Source: CAZAQB01 sp964487155
Lineage (GTDB): Bacteria > Pseudomonadota > Gammaproteobacteria > Nitrococcales > Nitrococcaceae
Reading direction: 5' to 3'
Length of the DNA: 64,000 bases
NCBI GenBank assembly: GCA_964487155.1
Contig: CAZAQB010000001.1
Coordinates: 28,218-92,217, forward strand
The notes below the pieces were generated by a model. The model was given only the letters and a program-made list of their open reading frames with translations, was not told the DNA's origin and made no database searches. This document shows, piece after piece, positions 1 through 9,279 of the stretch. Positions within the stretch are counted from its first letter, which is position 1, and each line of letters begins with the position of its first letter. The position numbers were made by a program, and so were the translations under genes.

Positions 1-668
1 AGACGAACACGGCGGCGAAGGAGGTGTGGCGGCGGTTGCCGGAGTCGAACGGCGACTTGCGCACCAGCCGGTGGACGCCGGTCTCGGTGCGCAGCCAGCC
101 AAAGGCGTACTCGCCGTCGAAGCGCACCGTGGCGCTCTTGATACCGGCCACCTCCGCCTCGGACACCTCGATCAGCTCGCTCTTGAAGCCCCGGCGCTCG
201 GCCCAGCGCAGGTACATGCGCAGCAGCATCTCGGCCCAGTCCTGGGCCTCGGTGCCACCGGAACCCGCCTGGACGTCCAGGAAGGCATTCTTGGAGTCCA
301 TCTCGCCGGAGAACATGCGCTTGAATTCCAGCCCGGCCACTTCCGACTCGAAGCCCGCCACATCGGCCTCGATGGATTGCAGGGTGGCGGTGTCGTCCTC
401 CTCCCGGGCCATCTCCAGAAGGTCGGCGGCGTCCGCCAGGCCGTCGCGCAGCCGGTCCAGCGAACTGACAGTCTCGTCCAGGCGCACGCGCTCCCGGTTC
501 AGCTCCTGGGCCCGGTCCGGGTCGTCCCAGACCCGGGGATTCTCCAGCTCGCGGGTGACTTCCTCCAGGCGCTCGCGCTTGCCCGGGTAGTCAAAGATAC
601 CCCCTCAGGGACTCGCCGCGTCCCTGGAGGTCGGCGATTCGGCTCGCCAGCGCGTTGACCTCGATCAT
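1..668 (-). CDS. prfB: Peptide chain release factor 2, 3' end cut by window edge
   Basis: RF2 reads UGA and UAA stop codons in the ribosomal A site. The ATG at 668-666 opens a 25-codon leader that ends in CTT TGA; reading then continues in the +1 frame from base 592 to the left edge. The last residues visible include [13 protein letters not shown], the stop-codon-recognising SPF tripeptide at about residue 205, where it lies in Escherichia coli RF2. The GGQ peptidyl-hydrolysis motif and C-terminus fall outside the window. A purine-rich CGAGGTG precedes the start. lysS usually follows prfB but cannot be seen here. The family call is very secure. Confidence 0.97.
591..605 (-). promoter_or_regulatory. 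Programmed +1 ribosomal frameshift site of prfB
   Basis: On the minus strand the order is AGG GGG TAT CTT TGA C. It holds an internal Shine-Dalgarno (AGGGGG), the slippery CTT codon 25 and an in-frame TGA codon 26. This is identical to the classical RF2 autoregulatory site: low RF2 slows termination at TGA, the ribosome slips +1 and full-length RF2 is made. Reading frames before and after the site were checked by translation. Confidence 0.97.
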
Positions 669-770
669 GCTGCACCTCGGAGCAGGAAAGCGCCGGATGG
701 TACACCAGGGCCGAGGGGCTGTCAGGGGCGCAGCCGGATGCACGAGCCTCTGCCGCCGCGCCCGGGTGTC

Positions 771-1859
771 TCAGTAGGCGAGCCCCAGGCGCATGCTGCC
801 CACCACGGCGTCCTCGCCCGCCGGGGAGGCGCCCAGGCCGCTGTCCAACAGCCACTGCACCGAGGGGGTGAGGTGCAGGTGGGGGCTGAAATCCATGCGC
901 AGGTAGAACTCGGCCTGCTGGGTGGCCTCCGCCTCCGCACCCAGCTCGTCGGAGGCCCCGGTGCGTGCCCAACCCAGGCCCAGGCGGCCGTCGGCGGCCC
1001 GGTACTCCAGAGCCAGGGCGACGAAGTCCGCCGCCTCGGAGACCGACTCCCGGGCCAGGCCGGCGCGCAGGTTGAAGCCTACCGGGCCCTCGGTCCAGTC
1101 GGTCGAGAGATACACGCCGCGGTTGTCCAGCTCGTCGCCACTGCCGTCCAGGGCCGGGCGGTCGGCGGTGCTCCACCAGCCGCCCAGGCGCAGCAGCGTA
1201 CGGCCGGCCTGCCACTGCAGCTCCAGGGCGCTGAACACCCCCCTGCCGTCCTCGCCCAGGTCCACCAGCTCGGAGTAGGAGGCATCCGGGTTGTCGCCCA
1301 GGCCGTTGGAGCCGGCCACCGCCGCCACCCAGCCGAAGCCTCGGCCGGCGGCCGGCTGGGACACGACGCCCGCCAGGGTGTAGTCGGGGAAGGCCACGGT
1401 GGGGTTGTTGACGAAGCCGGCGCCGAGAAACTGGGTGGCCTCGTCATTGGCAACGGCGCTCGTGTCCAGGTAGACGGTGACATCCAGCAAGCCGATCACC
1501 GCCTCCCCCGCGCCGGAGGGCACCGAGTAGTGCAGCTCGGAGACTTGCAGCCGGCCGTTGCCGTCCCGGTCCAGGGCCGTGCCGGCATCGGCGTTGGCCT
1601 CCGGCAGCGCCGAGGAGACGCCCTGGTTCTCCGGGCTGGTGTTGCCCTCCACGTAGAGGGTCCAGGCCCCGGCACCCATGGGCACGGTGGTGATCAGGTC
1701 CAGGGAAGCCACAGTCTCGGAGTCGGCGGCATCGGCGTCACTGGTCTGGCCCACCAGGGTCAGGCCCGCCTCAAAATTGGCCGGTGCCGCCAACACCGGG
1801 CCGGCGGCCGCCAGGCTTCCGAGGCAGGCCAGTACGGCCCGCCGCTTTGAACTTTCCAT
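771..1859 (-). CDS. Porin-like outer-membrane beta-barrel protein with an EF-hand-like loop
   Basis: 362 residues. The ATG at 1859 is preceded by GAGGAG seven bases upstream, which fixes the start well inside a longer open frame. A signal peptide (MESSKRRAVLACLGSLAAAG, cut after VLA) is followed by alternating beta-strand sequence ending GSMRLGLAY, with a terminal aromatic residue as in outer-membrane barrels. The pattern resembles carbohydrate-selective or LbtU-type porins, but no substrate can be named. Near residue 112 DRDGNGRLQVSE matches a 12-residue EF-hand calcium loop (D1, D3, N5, G6, E12), unusual for a porin. It lies between prfB and hrpA with no obvious operon partner. Confidence 0.7.
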   Translation of the reverse strand: MESSKRRAVLACLGSLAAAGPVLAAPANFEAGLTLVGQTSDADAADSETVASLDLITTVPMGAGAWTLYVEGNTSPENQGVSSALPEANADAGTALDRDGNGRLQVSELHYSVPSGAGEAVIGLLDVTVYLDTSAVANDEATQFLGAGFVNNPTVAFPDYTLAGVVSQPAAGRGFGWVAAVAGSNGLGDNPDASYSELVDLGEDGRGVFSALELQWQAGRTLLRLGGWWSTADRPALDGSGDELDNRGVYLSTDWTEGPVGFNLRAGLARESVSEAADFVALALEYRAADGRLGLGWARTGASDELGAEAEATQQAEFYLRMDFSPHLHLTPSVQWLLDSGLGASPAGEDAVVGSMRLGLAY

Positions 1860-1924
1860 CGGCGATCTCCTCGGGGATTGCCTTTTGGCCGATGCTGCAT
1901 GCAGCTCATGGGCCGGCGGAGGGG

Positions 1925-4900
1925 TCAGCGCACCTGCGCCCACTGGGCCTCCAGGCGCTTGGCAGAAACCGGCTGCCGGGTGCCCAGTTCCTGGGCGAAC
2001 AGCGAGATGCGCCACTCCTCCAGCAGCCGGCGGAAGGCGGCCAATTCCGGGTCGGCCACGCCCTTGTGGCGGTGGGCCGCGGCCCGCTCCCGGTAGCGCT
2101 CCCACCAGGGCCGCAGCTCGGCGGTGATCTGGCGGTCGCGGCCCGGGTTGCGTTCCAGTTTCTCCAGGCGCCGCTCCAGGCCGGCCAGGAAGCGGGGCAG
2201 CTGCTCCAGCCACTCCAGATCGGCCTCGTTCAGAAAGCCCGCGTAGACCAGTGATTCCAGGTGCTCCCGGGCATCACCCAGGGAGTCCATGCGCTCAAGC
2301 CCGGCGGGCCGGCCCAGTGCCTTGCGCACCTGGTGGAAGCGCTCCAGCACCTGCTCCAGCAGCTTGCAGACGTGTTCCAGCATGGCGTTGAGTTCCCCCC
2401 GGCCCCCGGCCAGGCACTCGCGGAAGTCCGCCTCGGTGCGGGGCAGTTCCCCATCCGGCAAAAAGGTCAAGCGGAACACGGTCTGCAGGATATCCGAGCG
2501 CAGCTCGCGGCAGGGCGCCACCGGCGCGTACCAAAGGCACAGACGCTCAAGGTTCGGAATGTGCTGCTTCATGTGGCGGGTGATGTCTCCCAGCTCGCGC
2601 TGGAACAGGGACACCACCCCGCTGCGGCTGAGGCGCTCGGCCCCGTCGGCGGAATCGGCCAGGGTCAGGCTGACTCCCTCGGCACCGTCATCGCGCAGGG
2701 CCGGGTAGCCGCTCCAGCGGGCACCCGCCTGCTCCATCTCTACGCGCTCGGGCAGGTCGCCGAAGTCCCAGCGGCGCAGGCCGGTGCGCTCCCAGTGGCT
2801 GGCGCCGGTGCGGGCGAACTGATCCTGGGCGCGGTGACCCAGCTGCTGTTTCAGCACCGGGAGGTCGCGGCCGGCGGCCAGCACCCGGCCCTCACCATCC
2901 AGCACCTCGATGCGCAGCTGCAGGTGGACGGGCAACTCCACCGCGTCCCAGTGCTCCGGCGGCACATCGACGCCGGTCATCCGGTGCAGCTCCCGGCGCA
3001 AGCCTTCGGCCAGGGAGCCCTGGTACTGGCCCAGGGCGGCCAGGGCCTCGGCGGCGAACTCCGGGGCTGGCACGAAGTGCTTGCGCAGCCGCTTGGGCAG
3101 GCCCTTGATCAGCGCCACGGCCCGCTCCTGGAGCAGGCCCGGAACCAGCCACTCCAGATCCCGTGGGCTCAGCTGATTGAGGGCCGCCAGCGGCACCTGC
3201 ACGGTCACGCCGTCACACTCCTCGCCGGGCTCGAAATGGTAGCGCAGCGGCAGCTGCAGGCCGCGCAGCTCGAGGCGCTCCGGGTAATCCGCCGGGCGCA
3301 AGTCGGGGTGCAGGCCGGCGCTCATGGCCTCCCGGTCCAGAAACAGCTCGGCCGGCTCGCCGGCCCGGCGCAGCCAGCGCGTCAGGCTCGGCCCGTCGCA
3401 CACCTCCTCGGGCAGGATGGCGTCGTAGCGGGCCTCCAGGGTCGCCTCGTCCACCAGGATCTCCCGGCGCCGCAAGCGGGCCTCGAGGGCCTCCAGCTCG
3501 GTCTGCAGGGCCTTGTTGTGGCGCAGGAACTCGGGCTGGCGGCGCAGCCGGCCGGCCACCAGGGCCTCGCGGATGAACACCCGGCGGGCACCGGCAGGAT
3601 CCCATCGCGCGTAATCCACCCGGCGTCTCGGCACGATGAGCAGGCCGTACAGGGAGACGCTCTCGAAGGCGCCCACCCGGCCGCTGCGCTCCTCGAAGAA
3701 GGGCTCCCCGAGACTGCGGTTCGCCAGGTCGCCGGCCAGGGGCTCCACCCACTGCGGCCGGATCTCGGCGCAGCTGCGGGCGAATACCCGGCTGGTCTCC
3801 ACTAGTTCCGCGGCCAGGATCCACTTGGGCCGGCGCTTCGCCAGGCCGGAGCCGGGGTGGATCACGAGCTTGAGGTTGCGGGGGCCCTGGTAGACCGACT
3901 CCTCTACCTTCAGGCCGATGTTGCCCAGCAGCCCCGCGAGCAGCGCCTTGTGCAGCGCCGGATAGTCGGCCGGCGCGTCGTTCTCCCGGAAGCCCATGGT
4001 CTTGACCTGCACCCGCAGCTGCTGGTGTACATCGCGCCATTCCAGCATGCGCAGGTAGGACAGGAAGTGCTCCCGGCACCAGCCCCGCAGCTTGTTCCGG
4101 GACAGGTGCCGGGCCTGCTCGCGGAAGTCCGCCCACAGTTTCAGCAATCCCAGGAAGTCGGAGCGCTCGTCCTGCCAGGGCTGCTGGGCGGCGTCGGCGG
4201 CATCCCGCGCCTCCAGGGGCCGCTCCCGGGGATCCTGGATGCTGAGCGCCGCGGCCAGCACCAAGGTCTCGGTCAGGCAGCGCTCGGCCTCGGCCGCCAC
4301 CAGCATGCGTGCGATGCGCGGGTCCACCGGCAGCCGGGCAAGACCCCGGCCCAGCTCGGTGAGCCGCTCCCGGGCGTCCAGCGCGCCCAGCTCCCGCAGC
4401 AGCCGGGTGCCGTCGCGCACGAAGCGCGGATCCGGCGGGTCGATAAAGGGAAAATCCTCCACCGCCCCCAGCCCCAGGTATTTCATCTGCAGAATCACCG
4501 TCGCCAGGTTGGCCCGCAGGATCTCGGGGTCGGTGTAGGCGGGCCGCTCGGCGTAGTCCTCCTCGGCGTAGAGCCGGATGCAGATGCCCGGCCCCAGGCG
4601 CCCGCAGCGCCCGGCCCGCTGATCCGCGCTCGCCTGGGAGATCGGCTCCACCGGCAGCCGCTGAACCTTTGTGCGATAGCTGTAGCGCGACAGCCGCACC
4701 AGACCGCTGTCCACCACGTAGCGGATGCCGGGCACGGTGATGGAGGTCTCCGCCACGTTGGTGGCCAGCACCACCCGGCGCCCGCCATGGGGGGCGAACA
4801 CCCGCTGCTGCTCGGCGGCGCTGAGCCGGCCGTACAGCGGCAGAATCTCAGTGCCCCTGGGGTGGTGCTTGCGCAGGGCCTCGGCGGTTTCCCGAATCTC

Positions 4901-5818
4901 CCGTTCGCCGGGCAGGAACACCAGCACGTCGCCCCGGCCCTCCCGGGCGAGTTCGTACACCGCTTCCAGCACGCCCTCGGGCAGGCTGCGGTCGCGCTCC
5001 TCCACGTCGCCGGCCAGGGGCCGGTAGCGCACGTCCACCGGATAGGTGCGCCCGGAGACCATCACCACCGGCGCACCGTCGAACTGCCGGGCGAAGCGCT
5101 CCGGGTCGATGGTGGCGGAGGTGATGATGAGTTTGAGGTCGGGGCGCCGGGCCCGCAGGCGCTGCAGGTAGCCCAGCAGGAAGTCGATGTTGAGGCTGCG
5201 CTCGTGAGCCTCGTCGATGATGACGGTGTCGTACTCGGCGAGCTCCGGGTCGCCCTGAGTCTCCGCCAGCAGCATCCCGTCAGTGAGCAGCTTGACCCGC
5301 GTGGCCGGTCCCACCTGGTCGGTGAAACGCACCCGGTAGCCCACGCCGTGGCCGGTCTCGGTACCCAGCTCCGAGGCGATGCGCTCGCACAGGCTGCGGG
5401 CGGCGATGCGCCGCGGCTGGGTGTGGGCGATGCAGCCGGACCGACCCAGGCCCAGCTCCAGGCAGATCTGCGGCAGCTGGGTGCTCTTGCCGGAGCCGGT
5501 CTCGCCGCAGACCACCACCACCGGGTTGTCCCGGATGGCCTCCGCCAGTTCCTGGCGGCGTTCCACCACCGGCAGATCCTGGTCGAAGCGGGGGATCAGG
5601 GACAGTTCGGAGCGGGCCCGGCAACGCGCGGCGGCGGCCTCCGCCTCCCGGCGCAGCCGGCCCAGCGCCCGGTCCACGGGCTTGCCGCGCTCGGCGCGCC
5701 GGCGAAGGCCCGCCAGGCGACGGTCCACGGCGGCGCGCCAGGCCGGCGGCAGGGACTCCCGCAGGGCCGCATCCAGCTCCGGGGCGGCGATCAGGGCGCG
5801 GGGGGAGCGCCGGGGCAT
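1925..5818 (-). CDS. hrpA: ATP-dependent RNA helicase HrpA (DEAH family)
   Basis: 1297 residues, almost the length of E. coli HrpA (1300). Motif I GETGSGKS lies at about 105-112, the DEAH box at 202-205 and SAT at 232-234; further on come the helicase C domain, the winged-helix/HA2 region and the long HrpA-specific C-terminal extension. HrpA works in mRNA processing and in rescuing collided ribosomes. The start chosen is ATG at 5818, which overlaps the stop of the upstream phosphoesterase as ATGA. The open frame continues 28 codons upstream but that stretch is inside the neighbour. Co-transcription with the upstream gene is likely. Confidence 0.96.
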   Translation of the reverse strand: MPRRSPRALIAAPELDAALRESLPPAWRAAVDRRLAGLRRRAERGKPVDRALGRLRREAEAAAARCRARSELSLIPRFDQDLPVVERRQELAEAIRDNPVVVVCGETGSGKSTQLPQICLELGLGRSGCIAHTQPRRIAARSLCERIASELGTETGHGVGYRVRFTDQVGPATRVKLLTDGMLLAETQGDPELAEYDTVIIDEAHERSLNIDFLLGYLQRLRARRPDLKLIITSATIDPERFARQFDGAPVVMVSGRTYPVDVRYRPLAGDVEERDRSLPEGVLEAVYELAREGRGDVLVFLPGEREIRETAEALRKHHPRGTEILPLYGRLSAAEQQRVFAPHGGRRVVLATNVAETSITVPGIRYVVDSGLVRLSRYSYRTKVQRLPVEPISQASADQRAGRCGRLGPGICIRLYAEEDYAERPAYTDPEILRANLATVILQMKYLGLGAVEDFPFIDPPDPRFVRDGTRLLRELGALDARERLTELGRGLARLPVDPRIARMLVAAEAERCLTETLVLAAALSIQDPRERPLEARDAADAAQQPWQDERSDFLGLLKLWADFREQARHLSRNKLRGWCREHFLSYLRMLEWRDVHQQLRVQVKTMGFRENDAPADYPALHKALLAGLLGNIGLKVEESVYQGPRNLKLVIHPGSGLAKRRPKWILAAELVETSRVFARSCAEIRPQWVEPLAGDLANRSLGEPFFEERSGRVGAFESVSLYGLLIVPRRRVDYARWDPAGARRVFIREALVAGRLRRQPEFLRHNKALQTELEALEARLRRREILVDEATLEARYDAILPEEVCDGPSLTRWLRRAGEPAELFLDREAMSAGLHPDLRPADYPERLELRGLQLPLRYHFEPGEECDGVTVQVPLAALNQLSPRDLEWLVPGLLQERAVALIKGLPKRLRKHFVPAPEFAAEALAALGQYQGSLAEGLRRELHRMTGVDVPPEHWDAVELPVHLQLRIEVLDGEGRVLAAGRDLPVLKQQLGHRAQDQFARTGASHWERTGLRRWDFGDLPERVEMEQAGARWSGYPALRDDGAEGVSLTLADSADGAERLSRSGVVSLFQRELGDITRHMKQHIPNLERLCLWYAPVAPCRELRSDILQTVFRLTFLPDGELPRTEADFRECLAGGRGELNAMLEHVCKLLEQVLERFHQVRKALGRPAGLERMDSLGDAREHLESLVYAGFLNEADLEWLEQLPRFLAGLERRLEKLERNPGRDRQITAELRPWWERYRERAAAHRHKGVADPELAAFRRLLEEWRISLFAQELGTRQPVSAKRLEAQWAQVR

Positions 5819-6363
5819 CAGTCCCGGTGGGTGCGGCGCCGGCTGGCGTAGCGCCGGGCCGGCAGGCGCAGGGGCTCGAGCCGCCAGTCCGGCTCCGCGC
5901 ACTCCAGGATCAGGCAGGACGGCCCGCCCTGGGTCCGGGTCCGCCCGGCGGCGCCCGGGTTCAGGATCCAGGGAGAGCGCTCGGTATCCGCGAGCAGCCG
6001 GTGGCTGTGACCGTAGGCCACCGCCCGGGCCTCGGGGAATCGCCGCCGATAGCGCCGGTGGCGTTCCTCCAGGGTGCCGCCGTCGTCGCCATGGAGCACG
6101 ACCAGGCGGCCGCCGGGCAGCTCCACACCGACTTCGCGGGGCAGCGTCGCCAGCAGCTCCCGCTCGGACTCGGGCCAGTTCTGCGCCGTGTCGTTGTTGC
6201 CCCGCACGGCGTACAGCTCGCCCCGTGGTTGCAGGGCCATCAGCACCTCGGCCCCGCCGATGTCCCCCGCATGCACCGCCAGGTCGCAGTCCTGCACCCG
6301 TTCGGCGATGCGCGGATCGAGAAATCCGTGGGTGTCGGCCACCACAGCCACGCGCAGAGCCAT
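5818..6363 (-). CDS. YfcE/MJ0936-type metallophosphoesterase
   Basis: 181 residues of the calcineurin-like phosphoesterase fold. Metal-binding motifs are in order: DTH at about 10-12, HAGD at 31-34, GNND at 55-58, then LHGDDGG and a C-terminal GHSH. This family includes YfcE, a manganese-dependent phosphodiesterase active on artificial substrates whose physiological substrate is unclear. Its TGA stop overlaps the hrpA ATG by one shared dinucleotide step (ATGA), implying translational coupling. It starts 9 bases after the thrH stop, so thrH, this gene and hrpA probably form one transcript. Confidence 0.85.
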   Translation of the reverse strand: MALRVAVVADTHGFLDPRIAERVQDCDLAVHAGDIGGAEVLMALQPRGELYAVRGNNDTAQNWPESERELLATLPREVGVELPGGRLVVLHGDDGGTLEERHRRYRRRFPEARAVAYGHSHRLLADTERSPWILNPGAAGRTRTQGGPSCLILECAEPDWRLEPLRLPARRYASRRRTHRD

Positions 6364-6372
6364 CAGCCGCCC

Positions 6373-6978
6373 TCAGTGCGCAAGGGCGTGTTGGATGGCA
6401 GCGTCCAGCTCCGGATAGCTGCGGGTCACGGGAAACTGCGGGAACTCGGCTACTACGTTGGCCGGCGGCATGAACAGGATGCCGTTGTCGGCCTCCGCCA
6501 GCATGGCGGTGTCATTGTAAGAGTCGCCCGCGGCCACGGTGCGGAAGTTGAGATCGCGGAAGGCCGCCACGGCTCGCCGCTTGTGATCCGCCAAGCGCAG
6601 CCGGTAACCGGTGATGCGGCCCTCCGGGCCCACCTCCAGGCGGTGGCAGAACAGGGTAGGCCAGCCCAGCTGGGCCATCAGCGGCCGCGCGAACTCGTAG
6701 AAGGTGTCCGACAGGATCACCACCTGGCGCCGGCGGCGCAGCTCCTCCAGGAAGGCCGGCGCCCCGTCCAGCGGCGTCATGCCGGCGATGACGCGCTCAA
6801 TGTCCGGCAGCCCCAGCCCTTCGCGGGCGAGGATGCGCAGCCGCAGGGCCATGAGCTCGGCGTAATCCGCCACGTCCCGGGTGGTGGCCCGCAGCTCGTC
6901 GATACCGGTGAGCTCGGCGAAGCGGATCCAGATCTCCGGCACCAGCACGCCTTCCAGGTCGAGGCAGACGATCTCCAC
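6373..6978 (-). CDS. thrH: ThrH bifunctional phosphoserine phosphatase / homoserine phosphotransferase
   Basis: 201 residues of the HAD superfamily. The N-terminus reads MEIVCLDLEGVLVPEIW, matching Pseudomonas aeruginosa ThrH (205 residues) along its length, with the DLEG nucleophile loop, VILSDTFYEF (motif II) and AAGDSYNDTAML (motif IV). ThrH dephosphorylates phosphoserine and can pass the phosphate to homoserine. I chose the GTG start at 6978 because GGGAGGAG sits five bases upstream and the product then begins exactly like the family; an upstream ATG in frame would add 14 non-conserved residues. It is the promoter-proximal gene of the thrH-phosphoesterase-hrpA run. Confidence 0.9.
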   Translation of the reverse strand: MEIVCLDLEGVLVPEIWIRFAELTGIDELRATTRDVADYAELMALRLRILAREGLGLPDIERVIAGMTPLDGAPAFLEELRRRRQVVILSDTFYEFARPLMAQLGWPTLFCHRLEVGPEGRITGYRLRLADHKRRAVAAFRDLNFRTVAAGDSYNDTAMLAEADNGILFMPPANVVAEFPQFPVTRSYPELDAAIQHALAH

Positions 6979-7050
6979 GGGCTCCTCCCACCCACCGGGG
7001 CGGCGGACAACGGGCGGCAAAAGGTAAGCGGATTCCCGGGACAGGGCAAG

Positions 7051-8025
7051 TCAGTCCTTGACGCCGGCCGCCTCTGGGCCATCGTCCGTGGCCGGTGCGG
7101 GGTCCGCCGGCGTCGCATTGGCAACGCCGTGGGGCACGTGGCCGGTGGCCACGAAGCGGTTTGCCACCTGGCAGTGCCCTTGCTGGTCGTCGAAGAAGAT
7201 GTCCGCCCCGAAGGCCCGCAGGAACTCGCCCTTCGCCATCCCGCCCAGGAACAGGGCCTCGTCGATTCGGACATCCCAGCTGCGCAGGGTGCGGATGACC
7301 CGTTCGTGGGCCGGAGCGGAGCGGGCCGTGACCAGGGCGGTGCGGATGGGACAGCCCTCGGTCGGATACTCTGCCTGCAGGCGGTGCAGGGCCTCGAGGA
7401 AGCCCCGAAACGGCCCCACCGGCAGCGGCCGGCGGGCCTCGCGGCGCTCGGTCTCGCTGAAGCGTGCCAGGCCCTGTTCGCGAAACACCCGCTCGGCTTC
7501 GTCGCCGAACAGGACCGCGTCTCCGTCAAAGGCGATGCGCAGCAGCTGCTCACCCTGGGCGCCGCCGCTGCCCGGGCTCTGGCCGGCGGGCGGCAGGATG
7601 GTGGCGGCGGCGTGACCGTGGTCCAGAGCCGCCACCACGTCCGCCGGGTCAGCGGACAGGAACAGGTGCGCTCCGAACGGGGCGACATAGCGCCAGGGGC
7701 TGGCGCCGTTGGTGAAGGCGGCCCGGGAGATGGCGAGGCCGTGGTGCTGGATGGAATTGAATACCCGCAGCCCGGTGTCGGCGCTGTTGCGGGAGAGCAG
7801 GATCACCTCCACCCGGGTACCGGTGTCTTCCTGATTCAGTGCCAGCAGCTTGCGCACCAGGGGAAAGGCGACGCCCTCGCCCAGGGTCTCCTCCTCGTGC
7901 TGCATCTGGTAGCGGCAGTAGGCGTCAATGCCCTCCTGCTCGAAGATGGCATGGCTATCCGCCATGTCGAACAGCGCCCGGGACGAGATGGCCACCACCA
8001 GGCGGCCGTCGAAACTCACGGACAT
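7051..8025 (-). CDS. Cytosolic 5'-nucleotidase (PF06189, cN-I-like)
   Basis: 324 residues. The sequence carries cN-I signatures: the N-terminal block VVAISSRALFDM, then VEVILLSRNSADTGLRVFNS, and a late HAD-like block with FLGGMAKGEFLRAFGADIFFDD. The family dephosphorylates nucleoside monophosphates (AMP, and related substrates) in the cytosol. The C-terminal 30 residues are Ala/Pro/Asp-rich and probably disordered. It lies 72 bases upstream of thrH in the same direction and may belong to that transcript. Substrate preference cannot be read from sequence. Confidence 0.82.
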   Translation of the reverse strand: MSVSFDGRLVVAISSRALFDMADSHAIFEQEGIDAYCRYQMQHEEETLGEGVAFPLVRKLLALNQEDTGTRVEVILLSRNSADTGLRVFNSIQHHGLAISRAAFTNGASPWRYVAPFGAHLFLSADPADVVAALDHGHAAATILPPAGQSPGSGGAQGEQLLRIAFDGDAVLFGDEAERVFREQGLARFSETERREARRPLPVGPFRGFLEALHRLQAEYPTEGCPIRTALVTARSAPAHERVIRTLRSWDVRIDEALFLGGMAKGEFLRAFGADIFFDDQQGHCQVANRFVATGHVPHGVANATPADPAPATDDGPEAAGVKD

Positions 8026-8253
8026 GACCTTCCTCCGTGCCGGCCGACACCCTGTCAGGGTAGCGCCGGCACGCCCCGGCGCAAAGCCACGGCGCGGCGC
8101 TGGAACCCGGCGTCGCCAAGCCGGTCAAACCCCCAGGAACCGATAACGCGAACCATGGCGAGCAGCGTTCGTCCGCCACGGTGGACACGCCCCGCGCGCA
8201 CTGGCAGATTGAAGCGTCTGTCGCGCCATCCGTCCCAAGGAGGAAGCTAAACA

Positions 8254-8925
8254 ATGGTCGAGCAGGTCAGAGTTGCCTCCCGCAGCCAGGCTGCGGCCCC
8301 GGCAATCAACAGTGTTCTGCGCAATACCTACGCCTTGCTGTCCATGACGCTTCTGTTCAGCGCCGTCACGGCAGGCGCCGCGATGGCGATGAACGCCCCG
8401 CCGATGCACTGGCTGCTGGTGCTGGGCGGCTACTTCGGGCTGCTGTTCCTCACCCACGCCCTGCGCAACAGCGTCTGGGGGATTGCCTCGGTGTTCGCCC
8501 TCACCGGTTTCATGGGCTACACCCTGGGCCCGCTGCTCAACGCCTACATCGGCGCTTTCAGCAACGGCGCACAGCTGGTGATGATGGCCCTGGGCGGCAC
8601 CGGCGTGATCTTCCTCGGGCTGTCGGCCTACGCGCTGACCACCCGGCAGGACTTCAGCTTCCTGCGGGGCTTTTTGCTGGTGGGCATCCTGGTGATGTTC
8701 CTGGCGGGGATCGCGGCTCTGATCTTCCAGCTGCCGGCCCTGTCGCTGGCGGTGAGCGCCGCTTTCGTGCTGCTGATGTCCGGTCTGATCCTCTACCAGA
8801 CCAGCGAGATCATCCACGGCGGAGAGACCAACTACATCATGGCCACCGTCACTCTGTACGTGGCGATCTTCAATCTCTTCACCAGCCTGCTGCACCTTCT
8901 GGGGGTGTTCGGCGGCGAAGAGTAG
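8254..8925 (+). CDS. Bax inhibitor-1 / YccA family membrane protein
   Basis: 223 residues with about seven hydrophobic segments spread evenly from residue 30 to the C-terminus, the length and topology of YccA and YbhL. YccA interacts with the FtsH protease and protects SecY from degradation; other BI-1 members conduct calcium. The start is certain: AAGGAGG lies ten bases before the ATG. The gene is monocistronic, diverges from the 5'-nucleotidase gene, and is followed at once by a strong hairpin. Confidence 0.9.
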   Translation: MVEQVRVASRSQAAAPAINSVLRNTYALLSMTLLFSAVTAGAAMAMNAPPMHWLLVLGGYFGLLFLTHALRNSVWGIASVFALTGFMGYTLGPLLNAYIGAFSNGAQLVMMALGGTGVIFLGLSAYALTTRQDFSFLRGFLLVGILVMFLAGIAALIFQLPALSLAVSAAFVLLMSGLILYQTSEIIHGGETNYIMATVTLYVAIFNLFTSLLHLLGVFGGEE

Positions 8926-8944
8926 CGGCGCCGACCGACCTGAA

Positions 8945-8976
8945 GCAGAACACCCCGCCGCGGCGGGGTGTTCTGC
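8945..8976 (+). terminator. Hairpin terminator after the BI-1 family gene
   Basis: A perfect 16-bp inverted repeat (8945-8960 with 8961-8976) begins 19 bases after the stop codon. It has no separate loop, so the central bases must open. No long T run follows, so termination strength is uncertain. It could serve only the rightward gene; the next leftward gene ends at 9280. Confidence 0.7.
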
Positions 8977-9020
8977 GTTGAGGGTTTCACCGCCCGCTTG
9001 GCGGCTGCCGAGCAGAAGAG

Positions 9021-9228
9021 TTAGCCGCGAAATGCACGCGAGATGCACGTTTATGAGGGCTGTGGTCCCTCCGTGACGCAGGCAGCCACCGGTGGGTTGG
9101 TCAGCCGCCGAGCGGCCGGCGTTCTCACCGGAGCAGACATCCTGCACTGCGCCGGCTTGCGGCCCGAGTGTCACGCCGCCGCGCCAAGTATCATCTTTCT
9201 CCAAATCTCGCGTTCATTTCGCGGCTAA
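9021..9228. repeat. 208-bp element with 24-bp terminal inverted repeats
   Basis: The left end TTAGCCGCGAAATGCACGCG (9021-9044 in full) is the reverse complement of 9205-9228 with one mismatch in 24. The interior (9045-9204) carries no convincing ORF or known motif. Size, long terminal repeats and lack of coding capacity resemble a miniature inverted-repeat element, but no flanking target duplication was found. Together with the terminator and the REP copy at 9247 it fills the gap between the BI-1 gene and the ATPase gene. Confidence 0.5.
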
Positions 9229-9246
9229 ACAAAAGCGCACCCAGTC

Positions 9247-9271
9247 GCCTGATGCGCTTTGCCTATCCGGC
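9247..9271 (+). repeat. REP-like palindrome, single copy
   Basis: The 25 bases from GCCTGATGCG to TATCCGGC differ at only three positions from the REP-like unit at 13131. It ends nine bases before the 3' end of the ATPase gene, a typical place for REP sequences, which sit in 3' flanks and can stabilise mRNA or attract REP-associated transposases. Confidence 0.5.
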
Positions 9272-9279
9272 ACGGAGTC

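Noticed and set aside
3857..5851. 664-residue open frame antisense to hrpA
   Set aside because: Shadow of hrpA, whose helicase motifs on the other strand are unambiguous.
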